A DNA stretch of 64,000 nt from DP-36 sp036004365 (GCA_036004365.1 DASYRN010000175.1:1-64000); one strand, 5' to 3'. Positions 40,673 through 50,014 are shown, numbered from the stretch's first letter. Made by a program: numbers and translations. The notes: generated from the letters alone by a model not told the origin.

Positions 40673-41605
40673 TCAGCCCTGAAGCGCTGGCATAACTTCT
40701 CTGGCAAATCGCTCGATCTGTTGCTGACGATCGGGCCAGCGCGGCACCATAAACTGTAAGCCGATGTGCTCAACGCCCATTTTCTTAAAGCCCTTCAACG
40801 CCTCGACGATCTGCTCCGGATCGCCTCTCAGACGGTCTTGTTCTTGAGTCGACGGCTTTGGACTTAGCTCAATCGGCAGGCAGCAAGCGAAACGGATCTT
40901 CGAGGGATCTCTTCCCGCCTTCACGGCTATGCGCCGAACATTTTCAAAGCGCGCTGCCAATTCGCGAGGCGTGATCCTGACAAAATAGGGAAACCAAGCA
41001 TCCCCGTAGAGCCCGGCTCGCCGTTGGGCATGGATCCCCTCTCCTCCGACCCAGATCGGAATTCGCGGTTGCTGAAATGGTTTTGGTTCAAAGGCGATTT
41101 CAGTGAAGCGGTAGTAGCGCCCGGCGAAGCTCGCTTTTTCTTCGTTCCAGATCGAATCCAGGATCTTGAGTTGCTCATCGGAAATAGCGCCCCGGTCTTT
41201 GAAAGGAGCGCCTAAGGCTTCAAACTCCTCGGCCATCCAGCCGACCCCGATCCCAAGAATAAACCGTCCTTTGGAAAGATGATCGATGGTCGTTGCTATT
41301 TTGGCCCAGTAAAGAGGGTGGCGATACGGCAGCACCAGGACGCTCATGCCGAGGCTAACCCTTGTTGTGCAGCCAGCCAAGAACGCAAGACAAGTGAGGG
41401 GCTCAAAAAAGGGCCTGTCAGGTGGGACGATGAAACGCTCCTCCGAGGCGTAGGGGTAGCGAGTTTTGATCTCCCAGGGGATGATGATGCGGTCCGCGGT
41501 CCAGACCGAGTCAAACCCCAGCTCCTCAGCTTGCTGGGCTGCGTCCGTGAGCGTCTCCCGGCTCGCCGCTCTCCCCGAGATCGGAAGAAAAACACCTAGC
41601 TTCAT
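40673..41605 (-). CDS. LLM-class F420/flavin-dependent oxidoreductase
   Basis: The 310-residue protein has the luciferase-like TIM-barrel start MKLGVFLPISGRAASRETLT and EELGFDSVWTADRIIIPWE. VSLGMSVLVLPYRHPLYWAK, ATTIDHLSKGRFILGIGVGW, EFEALGAPFKDRGAISDEQL and RIPIWVGGEG follow. Such enzymes use F420 or reduced flavin. The ATG at 41605 is taken as start because the upstream 38 codons show no family features. It is the first gene of the acyl-CoA operon, which suggests an unusual oxidation or hydroxylation step. Confidence 0.9.
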   Translation of the reverse strand: MKLGVFLPISGRAASRETLTDAAQQAEELGFDSVWTADRIIIPWEIKTRYPYASEERFIVPPDRPFFEPLTCLAFLAGCTTRVSLGMSVLVLPYRHPLYWAKIATTIDHLSKGRFILGIGVGWMAEEFEALGAPFKDRGAISDEQLKILDSIWNEEKASFAGRYYRFTEIAFEPKPFQQPRIPIWVGGEGIHAQRRAGLYGDAWFPYFVRITPRELAARFENVRRIAVKAGRDPSKIRFACCLPIELSPKPSTQEQDRLRGDPEQIVEALKGFKKMGVEHIGLQFMVPRWPDRQQQIERFAREVMPALQG

Positions 41606-41831
41606 CGCTTGAGTTACCTGAATTTTCTTTGCCGCAGTCACGATTTCTGTCGCGTGTTTCGGATGCTCTTCTCCGCGGAGAGTCGTTCGAGAATAGCAAC
41701 TCGCAATTTGACACGTCAACAGGAGTCGAAGTCGGTTTTTGGAGATGATTCTGGCTTAGCTCGTAGCGCTTGTTCTAAAGGACTGTTTTGAGTAAAAGGG
41801 AGACCATCGTTGAGACTTGGAGGATATGACC

Positions 41832-42914
41832 ATGAAAGTACGGATCGTTCCTTTCTTTCTTTTCCTCTTGATCGGCTTGGTGGGGTCTCTGGATGCTGAA
41901 GAACTTCCCCAGCCCTCTTCAGTCACATGGCGGAGCGGGCAAGCTGGTTCCGGGGATCCCCAGCTTGAGAATCTGAGCCGGGCCTTTGTGCAACTGGCTG
42001 AGAAAGTGCGGCCTGCCGTGGTTCAGATCCGCGTGACCGCAAAGGCTCCATCTGCAAGCGATGAGGGTGCACAGATGCCATCCAATAGTCGTGGTTCGGG
42101 CTTCATCATCGATCCGCAGGGATATGTTCTAACCGCGCATCATGTCGTTGATGGAGCGAAGGGGATCGAAATTCGTCTGGGCGACAGACGCCGCCTGCGC
42201 GCCACGCTGATCAGCTCCGAGCCGCGGGTGGATCTCGCCATTCTCAAAATCGATGCGAACGGAGAGCTTCCCGTTCTCGCGCTGGGTGATTCCAGCCATA
42301 TGAAAGTGGGAGAGCTAGTGGGTTCTCTGGGTTATCCTTTCGGAAATGAAAGTTCCTTGAGTTTGGGGATTATTAGTCGGCAGGGTCGAAACCAGAACAA
42401 CTCCGCGGCATTCGATTTTTTGCAGACCAATGCCGGAGCCTACCCAGGCGGGAGCGGAGGACCATTAGTGGACCTCAAAGGTCATGTGGTGGGAATGATC
42501 ACGATGGCATCGCAGAACGGCAACATGGGATTTGCTGTTCCGATCAACGTTATCAAGGGCGTGCTTCCCCGTCTCATGCAAGGCGAAAAGATTGTTTGGG
42601 GCTGGATGGGAATCAGGGTGTCGGACGTGACGTTGGATTTGGCAGAGACTTTGGGTTTGTCATCGGCAAAGGGAGTGCTTGTCAGCTCGGTGCTGCAAGA
42701 TCAGCCCGCGGAAAAAGGAGGCCTGCGGCCTCAAGATGTTATCCTATCCATTGATGGGATCGAGGTCGATAGCCCGAGAGAAGTCATCCGGGTGATCGGC
42801 GGAACCGAAGCGGGTAAAGAGGTCAGGGTCACCGTCTTTCGCCAAGGCGAGACACTCGATATCTCAGTGCGCCTCGGTTCCAGGCCAAAATCAACGGAGG
42901 GGCGTGAAGGGTAA
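41832..42914 (+). CDS. HtrA/Deg-type serine protease with PDZ domain
   Basis: The 360-residue exported protease has a signal peptide (VPFFLFLLIGLVGSLDAE), a trypsin-like domain and one PDZ domain (about residues 255-350). The catalytic triad is predicted as H104 (LTAHHVVD), D134 (PRVDLAILK) and S208 in YPGGSGGPL; the usual Asn of GNSGG is Gly here. The PDZ part contains GWMGIRVSDVTLDLAETLGL and GLRPQDVILSIDGIEVDSP. The ATG at 41832 is at the best distance from GGAGG. It likely acts in envelope protein quality control. Confidence 0.92.
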   Translation: MKVRIVPFFLFLLIGLVGSLDAEELPQPSSVTWRSGQAGSGDPQLENLSRAFVQLAEKVRPAVVQIRVTAKAPSASDEGAQMPSNSRGSGFIIDPQGYVLTAHHVVDGAKGIEIRLGDRRRLRATLISSEPRVDLAILKIDANGELPVLALGDSSHMKVGELVGSLGYPFGNESSLSLGIISRQGRNQNNSAAFDFLQTNAGAYPGGSGGPLVDLKGHVVGMITMASQNGNMGFAVPINVIKGVLPRLMQGEKIVWGWMGIRVSDVTLDLAETLGLSSAKGVLVSSVLQDQPAEKGGLRPQDVILSIDGIEVDSPREVIRVIGGTEAGKEVRVTVFRQGETLDISVRLGSRPKSTEGREG

Positions 42915-43061
42915 AAGAAGTTGGCGGAGCCGCGCCGCGTTTGAACCGCTCCCCATAATCCTTCCCGCGATCTTGGCTAAATCAGCATAGGGGTATCGCT
43001 AGGTCCGGATCAAACTTCCGCCTCTATTGCCCATCTGTAGAAGTCTTTCTATAATCTCGAA

Positions 43062-44480
43062 ATGAGCGGAAGCTTTGTGACCTTACTACGGTGTTTGTCT
43101 CGTTCTCTTTGTTCGTCTCTCCTCGTTGTTGCTCTCGGCGGCTGCGGTCCCAATGCCCCGGCAAAAGTCCCACTCGTGCAGCCCATCCAGGAAGATGAGG
43201 AGGTAAGAATCAGCCGGGAATTCCGGCGTGAAGCCAAGAAGCACCTCAACCTCGTCAATAACCTGGAGGTCGAGCGATACGTCAGCCGCGTGGGGCAGAG
43301 GCTGCTTTCTGTTATGGGGCCACAGCCTTTCGACTATCGTTTCTTTGTCGTCGAAGATTCTCAGCTCAACGCCTTTGCGGTGCCCGGGGGTTCGATTTAT
43401 CTCTTCACGGGCCTCATAGGCCGCGTCAAGAGCACGGCGGAGCTCTCCGGCGTCATGGCTCACGAAATTATTCACGTCAAAGATAGACATATGGCACGGC
43501 TCTCCGGGCCAGACCCCCTAAGTCTCGTGGCTCTTCTGGGCATGGTTTTGGGCCGAGGTGGCGCCGGAGCACAGGCGGCCGGAGCATTGAGCCAGGCGTT
43601 AGCCGCCACTCGTCAGTTTTCTTACAATCGCCAATTGGAAATGGAGGCGGACACCCTGGGCGTCAGGTACATGGCGGAGGCGGGATACGACCCCAAAGGC
43701 GCACTGAGCTTCCTTAAGATCCTTGATCAAGAGCGCGTTTTAAACCCTGTGGATCTTCCTCCTTACCTCATGACGCATCCACTGACTCAGGAGCGTGTGG
43801 CGAACGCGGAGTTAGTGATTCGTAACCTCAAACGGGACAAAGTCGCTACGGATGGGGATGATCAGATCAAGAGAATTCAAACCATCCTGCGTTTGGAAAG
43901 GCATGAAGCGGATAGCGTCGTCGCAGAGCAAAAAAAGCCTTTGAACCAGCCTCAGGCAGGCTCCGAAGCAATGCATCTTTTGGGCGTAACCTACTCCTAC
44001 AAAGGAATGTGGGCAGAGGCGAGAGAACAGCTAGAGCGGGCTAAAGCTCTCAACTCAAAGAATCCGGCAATCGAGAGGGATTTGGGGCGGCTTTACACTC
44101 GAATCGGTGAGTTGCGTTTGGCCCAGCAGGCTTTTGAGCGGGCTTTGGGCGCGGAGCCAGAGGAGCCTCTCAATTATCTTTTTCTAGGAGAGTTGATGGA
44201 GCAAGAATCGAATTTTCCGGAGGCGGTGAGCGCCTATCTCAGAGCCTATAATCTTTCGCCGCTGTGGCCCGAGACGTCGAGACGGCTAGGAATGGTGTAC
44301 GGCAAGATGAATCGTCTGGGAGATGCCTACTACTATTTGGGTCGCTCCGATCTCTTGCAGGACGAAGATGGGAGGGCGGTCGCGAACTTCCAACGCGCGC
44401 TCAAAGTCTTTGGACCAGCTTCCCCGCGCGGGCAGATCATCAAGCAAGAGATCGAGGCTATAAAGGCAAGAAGAAGATAG
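43062..44480 (+). CDS. M48 zinc metalloprotease lipoprotein with TPR repeats (BepA-like)
   Basis: The 472-residue protein has a signal sequence ending in a lipobox (VVALGGC, C28). Its peptidase domain carries HEIIH at residues 134-138 plus the downstream ligand in QLEMEADTLGVRYM, with MTHPLTQERV after it. The C-terminal third has tetratricopeptide-like repeats: AMHLLGVTYSYKGMWAEARE, NPAIERDLGRLYTRIGELR and YLFLGELMEQESNFPEAVSA. This matches the BepA/YfgC layout, periplasmic proteins that aid outer-membrane protein assembly and degrade failed LptD. The neighbouring HtrA-type gene supports an envelope-maintenance role. Confidence 0.92.
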   Translation: MSGSFVTLLRCLSRSLCSSLLVVALGGCGPNAPAKVPLVQPIQEDEEVRISREFRREAKKHLNLVNNLEVERYVSRVGQRLLSVMGPQPFDYRFFVVEDSQLNAFAVPGGSIYLFTGLIGRVKSTAELSGVMAHEIIHVKDRHMARLSGPDPLSLVALLGMVLGRGGAGAQAAGALSQALAATRQFSYNRQLEMEADTLGVRYMAEAGYDPKGALSFLKILDQERVLNPVDLPPYLMTHPLTQERVANAELVIRNLKRDKVATDGDDQIKRIQTILRLERHEADSVVAEQKKPLNQPQAGSEAMHLLGVTYSYKGMWAEAREQLERAKALNSKNPAIERDLGRLYTRIGELRLAQQAFERALGAEPEEPLNYLFLGELMEQESNFPEAVSAYLRAYNLSPLWPETSRRLGMVYGKMNRLGDAYYYLGRSDLLQDEDGRAVANFQRALKVFGPASPRGQIIKQEIEAIKARRR

Positions 44481-44483
44481 CCG

Positions 44484-44855
44484 CTATTTTCCGCTGGCTA
44501 CAACGGGATAGTCAACCTTGCTTCGGGCTGGCTTGCCTGCTTTGTACTCTCTCTTCAAAAGAGATTCTCTCAGATAATCCGGGTCGAATCCCAAGAGATC
44601 GCAGACATTGCTAAACGAAAATAGCCAGTCTCCGCTTCGATCTTCAACCCACTGTAAAGCGTTCTGATAGAGCTCTTTGCCGACACTATTTCTGGATCTC
44701 CTGTACTTTTCTAGGCACTCAACTGCGTCCTTGAGGATAGCGAGCATGAGTCTCTTTTCTCCTTCAAGCTGACGCGAAAGTCCGCTATTCCCAAAAGACT
44801 GGGACGGTAAGAATGCATCCGGTTCCAGGATTCGTGCTAGGAAATCGTCGTACAT
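44484..44855 (-). CDS. conserved-looking hypothetical protein
   Basis: The 123-residue product is soluble, with many charged residues and no signal peptide. Notable stretches are SGLSRQLEGEKRLMLAILKD, AVECLEKYRRSR, WVEDRSGDWLFSFSNVCDLL and FDPDYLRESLLKREYK. The composition and codon use look genuinely coding, and I believe similar proteins occur in related soil bacteria, but I cannot name a family or function. It converges with the M48 gene, with 3 bp between their stops. Confidence 0.6.
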   Translation of the reverse strand: MYDDFLARILEPDAFLPSQSFGNSGLSRQLEGEKRLMLAILKDAVECLEKYRRSRNSVGKELYQNALQWVEDRSGDWLFSFSNVCDLLGFDPDYLRESLLKREYKAGKPARSKVDYPVVASGK

Positions 44856-44981
44856 AGAGTAACCTTAGTGAGGAAAAGAAAGTTTCTTTCTATAACACGA
44901 AAGTGCTCGAATTGCAAGGGAATTTCGGACCCTTGCCGGCAAAAAGAGACGCTACGAGAGCCTTTTAACCGAGCGAATTAA

Positions 44982-45336
44982 TTAAATATTTTCTATGAGA
45001 CCGGTCAGTTTTGCCTTGGCCACGTAGTGGTCCCAGACCTTCTGGATCACCACCCTCCTGCGGCGGCTTTTGGCGACCCGTTGGACTTCATCGTCGGTAT
45101 AAAAAATGGACGGGCCCCGGAAGAGAGGCAAAGCAAAGACGCGCCGCGCTTTCCTCTAAGTCGATGCAAGCGGCGAAAGTCCATTCAATGGACTCTCCTA
45201 CTACGATAGATCCGTGCCCCCGGAGAATTGCGGCGTCCCGATCACCTAGGGTTCGGGCCACGGCGTCGCCTTGTTCGTGGGTATGGATCAGCGCGGGGTC
45301 TTGATAGAAGGCATCACCTTGCCCAGTTGTGATGGA
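44982..45336 (-). pseudogene. class II aldolase/adducin, truncated and frameshifted
   Basis: The minus strand encodes the C-terminal part of a class II aldolase: GDAFYQDPALIHTHEQGDAV, ARTLGDRDAAILRGHGSIVV and SIEWTFAACIDLEESAARLC. After a frameshift near 45120 it continues as FFYTDDEVQRVAKSRRRR and VWDHYVAKAKLTGLIENI to TAA at 44982. The N-terminal zinc-binding half is missing and pepF begins in its place. It is a clear gene relic. Confidence 0.8.
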
Positions 45337-45369
45337 AATGCTTATAGGGAAAGAACAGAGGTCATTCTT

Positions 45370-47187
45370 ATGGCGAGTAACAGTGCAGAAGGAATCCGTT
45401 GGGACTTGAGCGATCTTTTTTCATCCTATGACGACCCCCGCATTGAAGTGACGCTGAATGATTGCCGCGCTCAAGCAGAGAATTTTTCCGGCCGATTCAG
45501 GGGGAAGATTAAGGATTTGGCCCCCGAAGAATTTCTTGAGGGGCTGAAAGAATTGGAAGAGATCGAAGAGGCTTTGAGCCGAGTCGGCAGCTATGCCAGC
45601 CTTCTCTACGCGGCGGATTCTTTACGGCCGGAATATCAGGATCTGGAGCAGAAAGTAGAGCAAAGGGTGACGGAAATCAGAAACCTGCTGCTCTTTTTTG
45701 AGCTGGAATGGCTCGAGCTTGACGACCCAGTGGCGGAACGATCGATGCGCGACCCAGCTTTGAAAGCTTACAGCCACTATCTAAAAAATCTACGGCGCTT
45801 TAGGCCTCACAGGCTCTCGGAGCCGGAGGAAAAAATTGTCAATGAGAAGGACAATACTGGCCGCAATGCCTTCGGACGCCTCTTTTCCGAAATCACATCG
45901 GGACTGACTTTCCCGCTGGAAAGAGAAGAAAAAAAAGAGGAGCTCACTTTGAGCGAGATTTTGGCGCTATTCCATGAGCCAGACCGGGAACTAAGACAGA
46001 GAGCCATGGAGACGCTTTACCAAGAGCTTTCACGTCATGGGCAGGTGCTGACCTTTGTCTACGACACGCTCGTGCAGGATCACCTGACGATGGATCGCCT
46101 CCGTCGCTATCCCAATCCAATGATGGAGCGCCATCTTTCCAATGAAATCGACGGCGAGGCGGTGCGAACGATGATGGAGGTTACCGAAGCCCATTACGGA
46201 GTCGCACACGAATACTTCGCGCTCAAAGCGCGTCTTCTCAAGCTCCCCCGGCTCGCTCTTTACGACCAGTATGCCCCTGTCGGCAGGGAGATCAAACCGT
46301 TTGCTTTCTCGAAAGGACAGCAAGTGATTTTGGAAGCCTTCGAAGCCTTCAGCCCGATCTTTCGGGAGATCGCTGGCGAGTTTTTCGCGAAGAATTGGAT
46401 TGATGCGGAGATCCGCAAAGGCAAACGGGGCGGGGCTTTTTGCGCTTCTCCCTCGCCCAAACTGCACCCCTACATCCTGTGCAACTATGCCGACAACCTG
46501 CGCGATGTGATGACCGTGGCCCACGAGCTGGGCCACGGCCTGCATTCTTCCCTGAGCGGAAAGCAGAACTTCTTCAATTTCGACACGCCGCTTACAACGG
46601 CGGAAACCGCGTCGGTGTTTGGCGAGATGTTGGTCTTCGACTATCTAGTCGAGCGCCAAACCGACCCTCAGGTACAGATCTCTCTCATGGCGGGAAAGAT
46701 TGAGGACGCGTTCGCTACGGTTTATCGACAAAACGTTCTGACTCGATTTGAAGAGGCGGTTTTCTCAAAGCGACGCGCGGCAAGATTGACGCCTGAGATA
46801 ATCGGCGCCGTATGGATGGACGCAAACAAACGCTACTACGGAGACGCATTCGAGATGCCGGGGAACTACCGCTGGGGATGGTCCTACATTGGGCATTTCA
46901 TTTACAGCCGCTTTTATTGTTACAGCTATGTCTTTGGCCAGCTTCTGGTCCTCGCACTCTATCGGATGTATCGAGAGGAGGGAAAAAGTTTTGTCCCGAA
47001 GTATCTCGCGCTTCTCGAAGCCGGTGGCTCCGATAGCCCAGAGGCGCTTCTCAAGCCATTAGGCGTTGACATTCACGATCCAAAGTTTTGGCAAAAAGGT
47101 TTTGATGAGATCCGAAGGCTGGTAAAAAAGTTCGAGGAGCTGGTGGACAAAAGCTCAGCGCCTAGATCTGCGAGTTCAGAGCCTTAG
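45370..47187 (+). CDS. pepF: oligoendopeptidase F (M3 family)
   Basis: PepF is a cytoplasmic zinc peptidase that cuts short peptides. The 605-residue protein starts at the ATG at 45370, and the first motif IRWDLSDLFSSYDDP is typical. It contains SYASLLYAADSLRPEYQDL, RPHRLSEPEEKIVNEKDNTG, the zinc site TVAHELGHGLHSSLS (HELGH at 385-389) and FDTPLTTAETASVFGEMLVF. The C-terminal Y-rich block has YRWGWSYIGHFIYSRFYCYS and YVFGQLLVLALY. An upstream in-frame extension is not family-like and overlaps the aldolase relic. Confidence 0.95.
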   Translation: MASNSAEGIRWDLSDLFSSYDDPRIEVTLNDCRAQAENFSGRFRGKIKDLAPEEFLEGLKELEEIEEALSRVGSYASLLYAADSLRPEYQDLEQKVEQRVTEIRNLLLFFELEWLELDDPVAERSMRDPALKAYSHYLKNLRRFRPHRLSEPEEKIVNEKDNTGRNAFGRLFSEITSGLTFPLEREEKKEELTLSEILALFHEPDRELRQRAMETLYQELSRHGQVLTFVYDTLVQDHLTMDRLRRYPNPMMERHLSNEIDGEAVRTMMEVTEAHYGVAHEYFALKARLLKLPRLALYDQYAPVGREIKPFAFSKGQQVILEAFEAFSPIFREIAGEFFAKNWIDAEIRKGKRGGAFCASPSPKLHPYILCNYADNLRDVMTVAHELGHGLHSSLSGKQNFFNFDTPLTTAETASVFGEMLVFDYLVERQTDPQVQISLMAGKIEDAFATVYRQNVLTRFEEAVFSKRRAARLTPEIIGAVWMDANKRYYGDAFEMPGNYRWGWSYIGHFIYSRFYCYSYVFGQLLVLALYRMYREEGKSFVPKYLALLEAGGSDSPEALLKPLGVDIHDPKFWQKGFDEIRRLVKKFEELVDKSSAPRSASSEP

Positions 47188-47502
47188 GGCCTTTTGGGCC
47201 ACAGAAAAGGGTTAGCTGGGACGGAGATTCGTCTTGCGTTGCAATAATGTTTGGTTGCATGAATCTGTTCTTCCGTCTCCCAATTAGTTTAGACTCCATC
47301 ACCCCAAACCGGAAGAAATGCCCATTCCGTCCCGCGAAGCCGACAGTAAGTTGACACAAAAGTGCTTTATTAGATAATCTTTTCTGTGATGCTGGGGGCC
47401 GGTCGATTCTTCCGGCGGCCGTTTTGAGCCTTGTAAAAGGGCTCTACGAGAGCCGGCGGGGGATTCCAAATTTTTCGGCGGCAGTGCCTCAAGGTCAGTC
47501 CC
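47188..47502. other. 315-bp gap between pepF and the Rrf2 regulator
   Basis: No gene is supported in this stretch. It contains GGGCCTTTTGGGCC near 47190, a possible weak terminator for pepF, and the promoter-like element at 47351-47378. A GC-rich dyad (GGCCGGTCGATTCTTCCGGC) lies at about 47398-47418 in the presumed leader. Confidence 0.5.
47351..47378 (+). promoter_or_regulatory. promoter with candidate Rrf2 operator
   Basis: TTGACA (47351-47356) and GATAAT (47373-47378) are 16 bp apart. The spacer AAAAGTGCTTTATTA resembles that of the promoter at 52414-52441 (AAGTGTACTTTATTG). The regulator gene begins 125 bp downstream, so autoregulation through the shared spacer word is plausible. Confidence 0.55.
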
Positions 47503-47946
47503 ATGATGTCTAGAAAGTGTAAATACGCCTTAAAAGCTCTCGTCCGCTTGGGAAAGGAGTATGGAAAAGGGAATCTTTTAACAGACGATATTGCTCGACA
47601 TGAACATATCCCCAAGAAGTTCCTCGAGCTGATCTTGCTGGACCTCAAACGCGGCGGATACGTCCAAAGCAAGCAGGGTGCTGGTGGAGGCTACCACTTA
47701 ATGCAAGAGCCCAAAAAAATTACCTTGGCGGAGATTTATCGCTTCTTTGATGGAGCCATTGCCCTCCAGCCTTGCGTGTCGCAAAAATTTCACGAAAAAT
47801 GCGACGACTGCCCCGACGAAGACACGTGCAACCTCAAACAAGCCTTTTCCGAAGTTCGCGAAAAGACCTACCAAATCATGTCCAAAATCACGGTCGAATC
47901 CCTTCTTCAAGATCCACGGAAAGCAAAAAGCAGAGTTAGCCGCTAA
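47503..47946 (+). CDS. Rrf2-family transcriptional regulator with cysteine cluster
   Basis: The 147-residue protein has the Rrf2 winged helix: YALKALVRLGKEYGKGNLLT, IARHEHIPKKFLELILLDLK and KQGAGGGYHLMQEPKKITLA. Towards the C-terminus C91, C100, C103 and C109 (CVSQKFHEKCDDCPDEDTC) resemble the iron-sulfur-binding cysteines of IscR, NsrR and RsrR types. Adjacent sulfate transporter genes suggest regulation of sulfur assimilation in response to Fe-S status, sulfur or redox signals, comparable in theme to CymR. The start may be the ATG at 47503 or 47506. Confidence 0.9.
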   Translation: MMSRKCKYALKALVRLGKEYGKGNLLTDDIARHEHIPKKFLELILLDLKRGGYVQSKQGAGGGYHLMQEPKKITLAEIYRFFDGAIALQPCVSQKFHEKCDDCPDEDTCNLKQAFSEVREKTYQIMSKITVESLLQDPRKAKSRVSR

Positions 47947-47985
47947 GACGTCCAACTTATGCCCAAAAAACTTCCAACGAAGCTC

Positions 47986-48015
47986 TTGACAAACACTACT
48001 AACTCTATTAAGTAG
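47986..48015 (+). promoter_or_regulatory. promoter and inverted repeat before the sulfate transporter operon
   Basis: TTGACA (47986-47991) is followed 17 bp later by TAAGTA (48009-48014). Between and over them CTACT (47996-48000) and AGTAG (48011-48015) form an inverted repeat with partial inner symmetry. A GTTTATTGGAT word at 48021 resembles the words in the other two promoters. This is a likely site for the Rrf2 regulator. Confidence 0.5.
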
Positions 48016-48143
48016 ATCGAGTTTATTGGATTACTGGGGTAAGGTGAGGGGGTCAGCGAGGTCTACGAGTCCATCTCACTTTGAGTGCCGATGTGCCGCT
48101 CGGCTGCATTGGCCAGTGCCCTAGATAGAACAACCGTTGGAGG

Positions 48144-49160
48144 ATGCCCGTGCATTTTAGAATCGTTATTCACGTTGCCTGGATGCTTACTTTAATCAGT
48201 GTTCTCTTCTCGGGCGAGCTGTACGCTCAGAAAACGCTGCTGAACGTCTCTTACGATCCGACGCGTGAGCTGTATCAAGAATTCAACGCGGCGTTTGCCA
48301 AGCACTGGAAGGCCAAGACAGGCGAGTCCGTCACCATCCGGCAATCCCACGGGGGATCAAGCGCCCAGGCGCGTGCGGTCATCGACGGTCTAGAGGCAGA
48401 TGTCGTGACATTGGCGCTTGCCAACGACGTCGATATTATTGCTGACAAAGGGCTGGTTGCGAACAACTGGCAATCGCGCTTGCCGCATAACAGCTCGCCG
48501 TACACCTCGACGATTGCGTTCCTAGTGCGCAAAGGCAATCCGAAGGGGGTCAAGGACTGGGACGATCTGGTCAAACCCGGGGTGTCGGTGATCACGCCTA
48601 ACCCCAAGACTTCCGGCAGCGCCCGCTGGAATTATCTTAGCGCCTGGGGTTACGCTTTCCTGAAATCGGGTCGCGACGAAGCCAAGGCCAAGGATTTCAT
48701 CATCCGGCTCTACAAGAACGTGCCAGTGCTCGATTCCGCCGCGCGCGGCGCCACCACCACCTTTGTCGAACGCCGCATCGGAGACGCGCTGATCAACTGG
48801 GAGAACGAAATTCTGCTGGGTGGCAGGGAATTGGGGAAGGATAAGTTCGATATCATCGTGCCGCCGACCAGCATTCTTGCCGAGCCCACGGTAAGCCTGG
48901 TGGACAAGGTGGTGGACAAGCGCGGCACGCGCACGGTGGCGCAGGCCTACCTTGAGTACCTCTATTCGCCGGAAGGTCAGGAGATCGCAGCGAAGCACTA
49001 CTACCGACCGGTGGACCCGAAGGTCGCGGCAAAGTACGCAGCCCAGTTTCCTAAGGTGAAGCTGTTCACGCTCGGGGAGATTGTGGGTGACTGGCGAAAA
49101 ACCAACAAGGTCCACTTTGCCGATGGCGGCATCTTCGACCAAATCTACCAGCAGAAGTAG
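48144..49160 (+). CDS. sbp: sulfate ABC transporter substrate-binding protein
   Basis: The 338-residue periplasmic protein binds sulfate or thiosulfate. It has a signal peptide (AWMLTLISVLFSGELYAQ), then the classic LLNVSYDPTRELYQEFNAAF, the sulfate-contacting SHGGSSAQARAVIDGLEADV and VTPNPKTSG-like VITPNPKTSGSARWNYL. ERRIGDALINWENEILL and YLEYLYSPEGQEIAAKHYYR follow. GGAGG touches the ATG at 48144, so a GTG at 48150 with 6-nt spacing may be the real start. It heads the cysTWA operon. Confidence 0.95.
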   Translation: MPVHFRIVIHVAWMLTLISVLFSGELYAQKTLLNVSYDPTRELYQEFNAAFAKHWKAKTGESVTIRQSHGGSSAQARAVIDGLEADVVTLALANDVDIIADKGLVANNWQSRLPHNSSPYTSTIAFLVRKGNPKGVKDWDDLVKPGVSVITPNPKTSGSARWNYLSAWGYAFLKSGRDEAKAKDFIIRLYKNVPVLDSAARGATTTFVERRIGDALINWENEILLGGRELGKDKFDIIVPPTSILAEPTVSLVDKVVDKRGTRTVAQAYLEYLYSPEGQEIAAKHYYRPVDPKVAAKYAAQFPKVKLFTLGEIVGDWRKTNKVHFADGGIFDQIYQQK

Positions 49161-49178
49161 TTCGAGCAGACACGAAAC

Positions 49179-50009
49179 ATGATTCGAACTTTCCGCCAAC
49201 AGAGAGTTCTTCCGGGATTCGGGCTCACCTTGGGATTCTCCATTTTTTATTTGAGCCTGATTGTTCTGATTCCGCTCGGGGCCGCTTTCCTGAAAACTTT
49301 CACCATGAGTTGGGAGCACTTCTGGGCGACGGTCACGGGGGCGCGCGCACTGGCATCCTACCGCTTAAGCGTGGGCGCTTCTATGGTGGCGGCAGGGATC
49401 AACACTGTCATGGGTTTGATCGTTGCGTGGGTGCTCGTGCGTTATGAGTTTCCCGGAAAAAAGATTTTTGACGCCCTGGTGGATTTGCCTTTTGCTCTGC
49501 CGACAGCCGTCGCCGGGATCACTCTTACGGCGCTGTTTGCGGGCAACGGTTGGCTCGGAAGCTATCTTGAGTCCCTAGGCGTCAAGGTGGCCTTCACCTG
49601 GCTCGGTGTCGTGGTGGCGCTCACTTTTATTGGATTGCCGTTTGTCGTGCGTACCCTGCAGCCGATCTTGCAGGACCTCGATCCCGAAATCGAAGAGGCT
49701 GCTGCGACTTTAGGGGCCAACCGCTGGCATTCATGTAGAAGAGTCATTTTTCCGGAACTTCTGCCCGCGGTTTTGACGGGCTTTGCGCTCGCGTTTGCCC
49801 GCGCGGTCGGGGAGTACGGCTCGGTTGTGTTCATTTCCGGCAACATGCCGATGCAGACTGAAATTACTCCACTGTTGATCATGACCAAGCTGGCCCAGTT
49901 CGATTACACGGGGGCCACCGCCCTCGCGGTTGCGATGCTGGCGATGTCCTTCACGCTGCTTTTCATTATTAATTTGCTCCAGTGGTGGAGCCGGGCTCGG
50001 TACGCGTAA
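49179..50009 (+). CDS. cysT: sulfate ABC transporter permease CysT
   Basis: The 276-residue permease (also called CysU) has about six membrane helices. It shows LPGFGLTLGFSIFYLSLIVL, VRYEFPGKKIFDALVDLPFA and LPTAVAGITLTALFAGNGWL. The ATPase-coupling EAA loop is EEAAATLGANRWHSCRRVIF, and FARAVGEYGSVVFISGNMP comes after it. It lies 18 bp after sbp and 5 bp before cysW. Confidence 0.95.
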   Translation: MIRTFRQQRVLPGFGLTLGFSIFYLSLIVLIPLGAAFLKTFTMSWEHFWATVTGARALASYRLSVGASMVAAGINTVMGLIVAWVLVRYEFPGKKIFDALVDLPFALPTAVAGITLTALFAGNGWLGSYLESLGVKVAFTWLGVVVALTFIGLPFVVRTLQPILQDLDPEIEEAAATLGANRWHSCRRVIFPELLPAVLTGFALAFARAVGEYGSVVFISGNMPMQTEITPLLIMTKLAQFDYTGATALAVAMLAMSFTLLFIINLLQWWSRARYA

Positions 50010-50014
50010 ACGTG

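Noticed and set aside
38990..41605. Naming the operon as a specific cyclohexanecarboxyl-CoA (bad/ali) pathway
   Set aside because: Family-level similarity fits, but no residue or gene-order evidence ties it to that substrate.
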